Below are positions 1 through 5,500 of a stretch of DNA of 5,919 bases, piece by piece. The stretch spans positions 1 through 5,919 of the forward strand of contig CAKSGP010000102.1 of assembly GCA_934454745.1 (NCBI GenBank). The letters run 5' to 3'. The translations under genes were made by a program, and so were the position numbers. Origin of the DNA: an uncultured Clostridia bacterium (GTDB lineage: Bacteria > Bacillota > Clostridia > UBA1381). The notes under the pieces are model-generated. The model saw only the letters and a list, made by a program, of their open reading frames with translations, was not told the DNA's origin and ran no database searches. Position 1 is the first letter of the stretch; each line of letters begins with the position of its first letter.

Positions 1-1240
1 ACTTACGCATAAGTTCAATCACCATAAATACAATCTGTTTGAATGAATCATAAGAATCGTTTACAATGGCACGGGAACGTTTTTCACCTGCTTGACGCAG
101 TGTTTCAATGGCTGATGCCGCTGTTACGCCGCCTGTTGTACTGCCCTGCTGAAAATCACGATTTGCAAGTATTTCCTTAAGCTCGTCCTTTTTAAATTCA
201 CGATGTGAGAGATAGTACTCGTTTATAGAACTGTGATCAATAGCACGTATTGAATCGGTATCGCCCTCGTAATGAACAATACTTTTTTCAATATCGCAAA
301 ATTCCTCCTCATTTATACCGCCGTTACGTTTTGTCAGGTATCTTGGTTTTGATGCACACATTATGTTTTCCGTGATAGCTGTATCGAGCTTATTTATTGC
401 AACCTGTGTTGACTTGCCGATATCAATCATTCCAAAGCCAAAGGGAGAGTGCTCACAAGGATATAAAACATCAAACACGATAGGATATTTCCCGTGAGAA
501 TAAAGTCCTGCTTCGTATCCTGGCATATCCTCTGTTGCGGCGATTACAACACCATCGCAGATTTTCATAAGATGCACTGCTCCGTCAGGGTTTTTATAAT
601 AGCAATCAATCACATTTGTCCTGTCTTTGAGTGTATAAGTATCTGTAAGCGTTTCTACCTCTGCATCACCGCTAAAGAGTCTTTGATATTCTGGATAACG
701 TTTTCTTAAAACGCTGTTTTCTATTGCTGCACTGACAAATATAAATCTGCTGTCCTCAATATTGGGTATATGCATATCGACATATACATCAAGGATATCA
801 ATACTACGTATATCAATATTTCCCGATGGTTCATCATAAAACACACCATAAACCGATGTACCGTATTTAAGCTTATTTCGTATATTCTCCTTATACACCG
901 ATTTAAAATCAGAGATTTCAAGCTGTGCCTCAACGACTTTTGAAAGCAATTCTGCAACCTCTGTCCCCTCCGGCTCACGTTCTATTATGTTTGCGTTGGG
1001 ATAGTTATCAATTGCATCTGCTCGGCAGTTTTCAATTGCCGCAAATATAAAGGGTGTGTCACATTCCATTTCAGATTCAATATTATTGTAAAGCCTCTCG
1101 TAGCTTTTGCGGTAAAATGCCTCGTTATCACGCAGTCGCTGAATAAGCGGATCTCTGTCTGATTTGTAAGAACGGTATGCCTCCATAGACTCGTCAATAA
1201 AACCTATCGGGATTTTTCCGGTATATCTGTATTCTGCCAT
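1..1240 (-). CDS. Phage portal protein, C-terminus cut by the window edge
   Basis: The reading frame is open for 413 codons from ATG at 1240 and runs off the left edge, so the C-terminus is missing. A portal forms the dodecameric ring at one capsid vertex through which the terminase threads DNA. The sequence shows typical portal features: an N-terminal helical, charged region (residues 20-50), the segment LKYGTSVYGVFYD (124-136) followed by a β-rich IDIRSIDILDVYVD stretch (142-155), a long middle β region with PFGFGMIDIGKSTQVAINKL (266-285), and the late motif GGVTAASAIETLRQAGEKRS (370-389), the hallmark of the long helix region in many Firmicutes-phage portals. AAGGAG lies 11 bases upstream of the ATG. 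It is the fourth gene of the minus-strand head operon, 27 bases after the 86-residue gene. Identification rests on recalled family patterns; the portal subfamily (P22-like or other) cannot be settled here. Confidence 0.88.
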   Translation of the reverse strand, partial: MAEYRYTGKIPIGFIDESMEAYRSYKSDRDPLIQRLRDNEAFYRKSYERLYNNIESEMECDTPFIFAAIENCRADAIDNYPNANIIEREPEGTEVAELLSKVVEAQLEISDFKSVYKENIRNKLKYGTSVYGVFYDEPSGNIDIRSIDILDVYVDMHIPNIEDSRFIFVSAAIENSVLRKRYPEYQRLFSGDAEVETLTDTYTLKDRTNVIDCYYKNPDGAVHLMKICDGVVIAATEDMPGYEAGLYSHGKYPIVFDVLYPCEHSPFGFGMIDIGKSTQVAINKLDTAITENIMCASKPRYLTKRNGGINEEEFCDIEKSIVHYEGDTDSIRAIDHSSINEYYLSHREFKKDELKEILANRDFQQGSTTGGVTAASAIETLRQAGEKRSRAIVNDSYDSFKQIVFMVIELMRK

Positions 1241-1267
1241 ATTAAAATCCACTCCTTACGCAATTAA

Positions 1268-1528
1268 TTATAGTTCAGCCAAAGCCGCCTTACCCGGCTT
1301 AAGTACTGCCCCCTCCGTAATATCTGCAATTTTCATTTCGAGCTCACGGCTCTGGGAAATTATTTCTGCAACATTATAGGGAACCTCTACGGGACGGTCA
1401 TACATTATCTGATACATTTCTCCGTTTACTGATACCACAGTTTCTGTGTCCCCTACAATATTTCTCGGCTTTGGTATAATTATCAATACCTTTTCATCAT
1501 TTATATTTTTAGTTTTCTTGTTTGCCAT
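1268..1528 (-). CDS. Small protein of unknown function between capsid and portal genes
   Basis: This 86-residue protein (MANKKTKNIN...) has no function I can name. It has a lysine-rich N-terminus, a KVLIIIPKP strand, then VVSVNGEMYQIMYDRPVEVP, a pattern shared by many small phage proteins encoded beside capsid genes in which a short β-hairpin is followed by VP and a helix (here NVAEIISQSRELE). There is no signal peptide or membrane segment. Two in-frame ATGs exist: the upstream one at 1534 is only 3 bases from the AAAAGGAG (1538-1545), the one at 1528 is 9 bases away, so 1528 is the likelier start; the longer form would add Met-Lys. It sits between the major capsid and portal genes in the same operon, which suggests a virion head role (decoration or head completion), but that is inferred from context only. 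Confidence 0.78.
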   Translation of the reverse strand: MANKKTKNINDEKVLIIIPKPRNIVGDTETVVSVNGEMYQIMYDRPVEVPYNVAEIISQSRELEMKIADITEGAVLKPGKAALAEL

Positions 1529-1551
1529 TTTCATTTACTCCTTTTATATAA

Positions 1552-1582
1552 TTTGCAAAGGGGAATTACTCCCCTTTGCTAA
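1552..1582 (-). other. RNA hairpin after the major capsid gene
   Basis: GCAAAGGGG (1555-1563) and CCCCTTTGC (1571-1579) form a perfect 9-bp stem with a 7-base loop. Two further A:T pairs are possible outside a T/T mismatch. It lies 8 bases beyond the capsid stop codon on the minus strand and just before the ribosome binding site of the next gene. Neither side has a run of T, so it is not a classical strong terminator. A leaky attenuator, RNA-processing site or 3' stabiliser that keeps the capsid message in excess over portal would fit, but this is inference. Confidence 0.6.
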
Positions 1583-1589
1583 AATTACC

Positions 1590-2771
1590 TTAGGCAAGAT
1601 TTGCTATTGACTCAATTCTAAGCATCTTTGTCTGCTCAAGAATTTTGAAGAATCTGTAACTCTTCCAACCTACTGTACCACGCTGATTTAACGGATCTGA
1701 TGTGCCTGCAGAGCCAAGACTCTTATTTATAATCTCTGATGTCTTATCTCCTGCTGTACCGAAAGCATTCTTACCAATGATAACAGTAGAATAAACGGGT
1801 GTACCATCAACACCGCCCTCACCGGGATAGATCTTCATATCAGCAACAACCATCTTGTCTGTCAAATCCTCGCTCATAGTAAGATATGCCTCACCATTTT
1901 CACCTGCTGTTGCAGAAAGGATTGTGTATCTTCTGTTATCAATCCATACAGGCTTATCGGTAAAAGATGCCACATCTGCTGCATCAATAGTTTCAGCAAC
2001 ATATATGCTTGTACCCAGAACCTTTGTAACAGAAAGTTCATCATATTTATCAGCAAATGGCTCGCCACGGAACACGTAAGCATCAGGGTCCTCAATAAAT
2101 CTTACTCCGAAGAGTCTGCCGATTTCACCGTCATAGAGCTGTTTTGTATCACGGTATGTATGCGGCTGACGCCATTCTTCGTCGTTATAAATGTTATAAA
2201 CAACATCAGGGTGAATAAAGGCAATATAGTCAGTTCCGTCTGCGGGCTGTACCTTGTTACGCTTAAGGCTTGTTACTGCACGGCGTACATCCTTAACAGT
2301 AAGTACATCTTTAAGCTCTGCACGTGATTTTGCCTCTCCTGCATAAAACACATTAAGACCTGAAGCAAGCTCCATTGCATCAAGATGCTCAAAGGTTTCA
2401 AGCTGGTTTTCGGTAAGCAAATCCGCATACTTTAATACCTCAGGTGACGGATCATTTGCAAAGAAATCAAGCTGGTCGGTATATGATACGTAGTTACCAA
2501 ACTGCTCCGGCTCACCCTTTACACGTGTAATATTAATTGCCGCACCTTTGGGAGTTACTCCCTCTGTAAGAGGAGTCGTGGCCTTAGGTAAAGGTGAAAG
2601 CTTATCAAAAGCCACAGTCTTTGCCTTCCCCTTTGGTATATCAACCTTCTGTCCGAATTTTGTGTACTTACGCTTTGTCTTATTAGCCTCAAGTACGTAT
2701 CGGTTCAATACCGCCTCCATAATCGGTGACATACCGTTTTTTGTTGTTGTGTTAAGATTTAATTCGTTCAT
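1590..2771 (-). CDS. Major capsid protein, N4-gp56 family
   Basis: This 393-residue protein is expected to form the icosahedral shell in a HK97-type fold. The family is recognised from its pattern: an N-terminal helix with SPIMEAVLNRYVLEA (15-29), the segment TVAFDKLSPLPKATTPLTEG (52-71) followed by VTP, a GNYVSYTDQLDF stretch (92-103), a central helix with QLETFEHLDAMELA (123-136), the AFIHPDVVYNI motif (184-194) before a WRQPHTY region, and a LFGVRFIEDPDAYVF strand. The length matches the family's usual 300-400 residues. There is no long N-terminal delta domain, so a separate scaffold is expected, and one lies just upstream. AAAGGAG is 9 bases before the ATG. The stop is followed by a hairpin that may protect or attenuate the transcript. 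Confidence in the family is high; the exact relatives are unknown. Confidence 0.9.
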   Translation of the reverse strand: MNELNLNTTTKNGMSPIMEAVLNRYVLEANKTKRKYTKFGQKVDIPKGKAKTVAFDKLSPLPKATTPLTEGVTPKGAAINITRVKGEPEQFGNYVSYTDQLDFFANDPSPEVLKYADLLTENQLETFEHLDAMELASGLNVFYAGEAKSRAELKDVLTVKDVRRAVTSLKRNKVQPADGTDYIAFIHPDVVYNIYNDEEWRQPHTYRDTKQLYDGEIGRLFGVRFIEDPDAYVFRGEPFADKYDELSVTKVLGTSIYVAETIDAADVASFTDKPVWIDNRRYTILSATAGENGEAYLTMSEDLTDKMVVADMKIYPGEGGVDGTPVYSTVIIGKNAFGTAGDKTSEIINKSLGSAGTSDPLNQRGTVGWKSYRFFKILEQTKMLRIESIANLA

Positions 2772-2792
2772 ATTATTTTTCTCCTTTCAAAA

Positions 2793-3194
2793 TTACGAAT
2801 TTCTGATGTTTTCAATGTACTTCTTGAACTCACTGCTTGAAAGCTTTGCAGGATGTATTGAAGCACCGCCTGTACCGCGTCTTGCACTGCGTGCATTCTG
2901 AAAAATCTCTTCTCTGGGCTTTTCCTTAGGCGGTTCTGCCATTGCCTTATAAGCTTCAAATACAGTTGCACCGCTTGTTAAAGCTTCAGAAAACTCCTTG
3001 TTCTTCACTGCCTCTGCCAGATCGAAATCCGGCACTAAAAGCTTTAGCTGCTGGGCATCTCTTTGCCACTGCATAACAAGCTCTTCACGGCTTACACTCT
3101 GCTCGTTAGCGTCATTTTTATGTCCCTCCATTTCCCCATTGATTTTGTTTGTGTTGTCTGCTTCTGTTGCAAACTCTTTCTTTTTAAACATCAT
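2793..3194 (-). CDS. Probable capsid scaffolding protein
   Basis: This 133-residue protein is the first gene of the minus-strand head operon, 21 bases upstream of the capsid gene, where scaffolds normally lie. It has an acidic and polar, probably disordered N-terminus (1-35), a helical region with REELVMQWQRDAQQLKLLVP (36-55) and FDLAEAVKNKEFSEALTSG (57-75), then a basic Gly-rich linker (RSARRGTGGAS, 102-112) and a C-terminal helix LSSSEFKKYIENIRNS (118-133). A charged helical body with a small basic C-terminal capsid-binding segment is the usual scaffold design; the 'PDFDLAEAVKNKEFSEAL' pattern recurs in proteins placed before N4-gp56 capsid genes. AAAGGAG lies 7 bases before the first of two tandem ATGs (3194), which makes it the better start. 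No protease domain is seen. The role is inferred from position and composition. Confidence 0.65.
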   Translation of the reverse strand: MMFKKKEFATEADNTNKINGEMEGHKNDANEQSVSREELVMQWQRDAQQLKLLVPDFDLAEAVKNKEFSEALTSGATVFEAYKAMAEPPKEKPREEIFQNARSARRGTGGASIHPAKLSSSEFKKYIENIRNS

Positions 3195-3223
3195 TTAAAC
3201 ACTCCTTTCTTGATGTTGAGGCA

Positions 3224-3258
3224 ATTATATCACATAATGTTATAAAAGTAGCGGACAA
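3224..3258 (-). promoter_or_regulatory. Promoter of the capsid-portal operon
   Basis: On the minus strand TATAAT occupies 3229-3224 and is preceded by TGA, giving a perfect extended -10 (TGNTATAAT). No TTGACA-like -35 is present at 16-18 bases; the corresponding hexamer is GCTACT. TTGTCC lies at 3258-3253, 23 bases upstream of the -10. Transcription would begin near 3217 and give a leader of about 23 bases containing the AAAGGAG of the scaffold gene. Extended -10 promoters can work without a -35, but the upstream repeats suggest an activator. Start site not proven. Confidence 0.6.
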
Positions 3259-3304
3259 CTTACTCAAAAAAAGCGGACACTTTTCACATACTCAAAACTT
3301 GTCC
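3250..3304. promoter_or_regulatory. Operator-like repeat cluster between divergent promoters
   Basis: AGCGGACA occurs at 3250-3257 and again at 3272-3279 (22 bases apart, about two helical turns), and the inverse half-site TTGTCC (GGACAA on the minus strand) occurs at 3299-3304. Interleaved with these, TACTCAAAA occurs at 3261-3269 and 3289-3297. The first and last GGACA-type sites lie exactly 23 bases from the -10 elements of the two divergent promoters. This arrangement suits binding by a phage regulator that controls both arms; the protein is not encoded in the window. Confidence 0.5.
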
Positions 3305-3333
3305 ACGATATTTTCAATGAAATATGGTAAAAT
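3299..3333 (+). promoter_or_regulatory. Promoter of the terminase operon
   Basis: TAAAAT at 3328-3333 is preceded by TGG, an extended -10 with one mismatch from TATAAT. No consensus -35 lies at the normal distance (ACGATA there). TTGTCC at 3299-3304 stands 23 bases upstream, the same distance as in the opposite promoter. The transcript would start near 3340, immediately before AAGGAGG (3343-3349), leaving a very short leader to the ATG at 3361. Confidence 0.55.
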
Positions 3334-3360
3334 ATATTTGAAAAGGAGGTAGATATAAAT

Positions 3361-3576
3361 ATGGCAAGAACAAAAAAAATTGCAACACAAAAGGAGGTGC
3401 TTGAATTTTATACTGATATAATGCGTCGTGATATACCTGACGAAAACGTAAAATTATCCGAAGCCATAAGTGCCGCGGATAAACTGTATAAGCATTTTAA
3501 AGAAACTGATGTATCCGATGCTGACAAAAAGAAAACAGGCATTGTAATACTGCCTGAAATCAAAAAGGGAGAATAA
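3361..3576 (+). CDS. Short terminase small-subunit-like protein
   Basis: This 71-residue protein is the first gene of the plus-strand arm, preceded by AAGGAGG 11 bases before the ATG. The pattern ATQKEVLEFYTDIMRR (8-23) followed by VKLSEAISAADKLYKHF (30-46) matches the helical core of terminase small subunits of Firmicutes phages, where 'EVLEY/FxTxVMR' precedes 'KLSERxKAAELLGKxY'; the C-terminal GIVILPEIKKGE (60-71) also resembles the end of that family. Small terminase subunits recognise the packaging site and activate the large subunit. Most are 120-180 residues with an N-terminal helix-turn-helix DNA-binding domain, and this one appears to lack it and keep only the oligomerisation core. 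It lies two genes upstream of the large subunit, which supports the call. It could alternatively be an unrelated small helical phage protein. Confidence 0.55.
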   Translation: MARTKKIATQKEVLEFYTDIMRRDIPDENVKLSEAISAADKLYKHFKETDVSDADKKKTGIVILPEIKKGE

Positions 3577-3680
3577 GTTTGAATAGAATTGCCAATTTTG
3601 CACGTTCGCACTCGCTCGCATACTTGTGTATGGTCTTGCTCTTGCGTACGAACAATCTGAACAATTGTCTTTCAAACTTA
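3574..3680 (+). repeat. Long imperfect inverted repeat / structured intergenic RNA
   Basis: The 10-base arm TAAGTTTGAA (3574-3583), which begins at the stop codon of the preceding gene, is perfectly complementary to TTCAAACTTA (3671-3680). Inside it AATTG (3587-3591) pairs with CAATT (3662-3666), GTTCG (3604-3608) with CGAAC (3649-3653), and CATAC (3619-3623) with GTATG (3628-3632) around a TTGT loop. The stretch between the genes therefore folds as one long nested hairpin with internal loops. The inner part is richer in C and G than its surroundings. No T-tract follows, so it is not an ordinary terminator. It may be a structured leader, an RNase processing site, or a small inserted palindromic element. 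Confidence 0.55.
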
Positions 3681-3689
3681 AGTTTTGAG
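3671..3689. promoter_or_regulatory. Palindromic operator-like site
   Basis: AAACTTAAGTTT (3674-3685) is a perfect 12-base palindrome that extends imperfectly to TTCAAA...TTTTGAG. Its right half AAGTTTTGAG (3680-3689) is the exact reverse complement of CTCAAAACTT (3291-3300) in the divergent promoter region. It lies immediately before AAGGAG (3691-3696) of the next gene, so a bound protein or an RNA fold could affect that gene. It also overlaps the right arm of the long inverted repeat and may be no more than part of it. Confidence 0.35.
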
Positions 3690-3710
3690 AAAGGAGTTAA
3701 TAGTCATAAA

Positions 3711-4016
3711 ATGAACATAACAATAACAGCACCGCCTGCAATCACAGGCGACGCACAAAGGGACACTAAAAATCTTAACGATTGGTGCAGAGGGTTTTAT
3801 ATACAGTTAAAACGTATTATGTATTCTCTTGACACCTCAAACATTGTTGAACTTGACGCCTCCCGTCTTAACGGAACACTACCTCTTGGAGAAACAACAC
3901 TTCAAGGGGTAAATGTAAAAATTACAGGCGACGAATTTTCAATTTCAACACCTGACGGCTCACAGTATCTGACATTGTCAGGGGGAGTTCTTAAATTTTG
4001 TGGAACAGTAGTATAA
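3711..4016 (+). CDS. Protein of unknown function between terminase subunits
   Basis: This 101-residue protein starts MNITITAPPAI. I do not recognise a named family. Residues 15-45 (AQRDTKNLNDWCRGFYIQLK...) look helical. The rest is β-rich: IVELDASRLNGTLPLG, then VNVKITGDEFSISTPDGS, and a C-terminal LTLSGGVLKFCGTVV. Short repeated β strands with Gly/Thr/Ser turns recall phage surface or fibre-type domains, so a small virion protein is possible. The frame stays open upstream to 3579, but that stretch is the inverted repeat and its predicted peptide is not protein-like. The ATG at 3711 follows AAGGAG (3691-3696) at a long 14-base spacing, a rather weak arrangement that could tie translation to RNA structure. 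It ends 19 bases before the terminase start, so the two are probably co-transcribed. Confidence 0.7.
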   Translation: MNITITAPPAITGDAQRDTKNLNDWCRGFYIQLKRIMYSLDTSNIVELDASRLNGTLPLGETTLQGVNVKITGDEFSISTPDGSQYLTLSGGVLKFCGTVV

Positions 4017-4035
4017 CACTTTGAAAGGAGAAGTT

Positions 4036-5448
4036 ATGGCAATTTCACAAAAAGACATAATATGGTCACCACAGCCAAAGCAGATTGAATTTATGAGCCG
4101 TGATGAATATGAGGTGCTATACGGAGGAGCAGCAGGCGGAGGCAAATCTGATGCCATAATAGTTGAGGCACTGCGTCAAGTAGAAAATCCTAATTACCGT
4201 GCATTAATCTTGCGAAAAACATATCCTCAGTGCCGTGAGCTTATAATAAAATCCATACGTATATATAGTGCTGTATATCCTGATGCACAATACAACGGCT
4301 CCGAGCATTATTGGCAATTCCCAAGCGGTGCAAAGATCTATTTTGGCTCAATGCCAAATCAGTTAAGCTATCTAAATTATCAGGGACTTTCATATTCGTA
4401 TATAGCCTTTGATGAGCTTACCCACTTCACACTTGAAGAATATGAATATATGATTTCCCGAAACAGAGCCGACGGCAAGGATTTACGTGTATATATACGA
4501 GCAACTGCAAACCCGGGCGGTATCGGTCACGGTTGGGTAAAGGAGCGATTTATAACCGCCTCTCCCCCAAATGTTCCATATACCGTAAAGAGTGAAGTAA
4601 CAGATAAAAGCGGAAATAAAATAACTCTTGAGAGAAAGCGTATTTTTATACCCTCATCTGTATTTGACAACAAGGCACTTCTTGATAATGATCCGGGCTA
4701 TCTTGCAAATCTTGCTATGTTGCCAGAATCTCAGAAGAAAGCACTGCTTTACGGAGATTGGGACAGCTACGAAGGACAAGTATTTACAGAATTTCGCAAT
4801 AATCCTGACGGATATATTTCAAAGCTTGATACCCACGTTATAGAGCCATTTAAAATTCCACGCACCTGGCGCAGATACCGAACCTTTGACTTCGGCTATT
4901 CACGTCCCTTTGCTGTACAGTGGTGGGCAATTGATTATGACGGCAGAGCATATCTTTACAGACAGTTCTACGGCTGTACCGACACGCCAAATCAGGGCTT
5001 AAAATGGGAGCCGCGCCGTATTGCCAAGAAAATACGTGAGATAGAAAACGAGCTTGAAGCAGGCAATACAATAACAGGTATTGCAGACCCGTCAATATGG
5101 GACGAAAGCAGAGGTCACGAAGGTACTGTAATACGAATGTTTGAGGAGGAAGGTGTGTTTTTTGAAAAAGGAAAGAACGATCGGCTCTCCGGCAAAATGC
5201 AATGTCATTACAGATTTGCTTTTGATGATGAGGGGCGGCCTATGGCGTACATATTCAGTAATTGCCGTGCCTTTATCCGCACTATCCCTGCTCTTATTTA
5301 CGATACAATAAACGTTGAGGACGTAAATACAGCTTGTGAGGATCACGATTATGATGCAATGCGGTATTTCTTTATGGCAAACCCTATTGCACCAAACAGA
5401 CCAAAGCCAATAGAGGTTAAGCAAGGCTTTGACCCACTGTCAAGATAA
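4036..5448 (+). CDS. terL: Terminase large subunit (ATPase and nuclease)
   Basis: This 470-residue motor protein cuts concatemeric phage DNA and drives it into the procapsid through the portal. The N-terminal ATPase has an adenine-binding-type PQPKQIEF (12-19), Walker A GGAAGGGKS (30-38), Walker B YIAFDE (122-127) with catalytic Glu127, and the coupling motif TANPGG (157-162). The C-terminal RNase H-like nuclease has its acidic residues at Asp285 (TFDFGYSRPFA), Asp351 (GIADPSIWD) and Asp440 or Asp438 (EDHDYDAMRYFF). Both domains are complete and the length is normal for the family, so the protein is probably functional. The ATG at 4036 has AAAGGAG 5 bases upstream; an in-frame TTG at 4021 overlaps this ribosome binding site and is not used. 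It is the last gene of the plus-strand arm and ends directly in a terminator hairpin. The portal it must dock with is encoded on the opposite strand. Confidence 0.96.
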   Translation: MAISQKDIIWSPQPKQIEFMSRDEYEVLYGGAAGGGKSDAIIVEALRQVENPNYRALILRKTYPQCRELIIKSIRIYSAVYPDAQYNGSEHYWQFPSGAKIYFGSMPNQLSYLNYQGLSYSYIAFDELTHFTLEEYEYMISRNRADGKDLRVYIRATANPGGIGHGWVKERFITASPPNVPYTVKSEVTDKSGNKITLERKRIFIPSSVFDNKALLDNDPGYLANLAMLPESQKKALLYGDWDSYEGQVFTEFRNNPDGYISKLDTHVIEPFKIPRTWRRYRTFDFGYSRPFAVQWWAIDYDGRAYLYRQFYGCTDTPNQGLKWEPRRIAKKIREIENELEAGNTITGIADPSIWDESRGHEGTVIRMFEEEGVFFEKGKNDRLSGKMQCHYRFAFDDEGRPMAYIFSNCRAFIRTIPALIYDTINVEDVNTACEDHDYDAMRYFFMANPIAPNRPKPIEVKQGFDPLSR

Positions 5449-5495
5449 AAAATACTCGCCCTCTCTTGCGTGTACAAGAGTGGGCGAGTATTTTT
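5448..5495. terminator. Bidirectional rho-independent terminator
   Basis: AAAAATACTCGCCC (5448-5461) pairs fully with GGGCGAGTATTTTT (5482-5495), and CTCTTG (5463-5468) with CAAGAG (5475-5480), giving 20 pairs interrupted by one T/T mismatch around a 6-base loop. A run of A on the left and T on the right makes it work in both directions: it ends the terminase transcript and the convergent nucleotidyltransferase transcript, whose stop codon is only 5 bases away. Confidence 0.92.
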
Positions 5496-5500
5496 ATTAA

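Noticed and set aside
494..1197. Open frames of 70-85 codons inside the portal gene (494-709 plus, 721-978 minus, 985-1197 minus)
   Set aside because: They lie wholly inside the continuous portal frame, have odd composition (Cys/Ile/His-rich) and no ribosome binding site.
1555..1579. Classical rho-independent terminator after the capsid gene
   Set aside because: The stem is good but neither strand has a T-run after it, so strong termination is unlikely.
2548..2901. A 117-codon plus-strand frame across the capsid start and scaffold end
   Set aside because: It is antisense to two well-supported genes and their spacer, is rich in Phe/Leu, and has no ribosome binding site; a shadow frame.
3244..3304. 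CRISPR-like short repeats in the divergent promoter region
   Set aside because: The repeats are only 7-9 bases, in mixed orientation and few in number; they fit operator sites, not a CRISPR array.
3579..3710. N-terminal extension of the 101-residue gene back to 3579
   Set aside because: This stretch is the long inverted repeat; its translation is not protein-like, and a ribosome binding site lies just before the ATG at 3711.
4021..4035. TTG start for the terminase at 4021
   Set aside because: It overlaps the AAAGGAG that serves the ATG at 4036, which has an ideal 5-base spacing.
5092..5424. A 110-codon minus-strand frame under the terminase nuclease domain
   Set aside because: It is antisense to conserved nuclease motifs and Cys/Ile/Val-rich with no start signal; a shadow frame.
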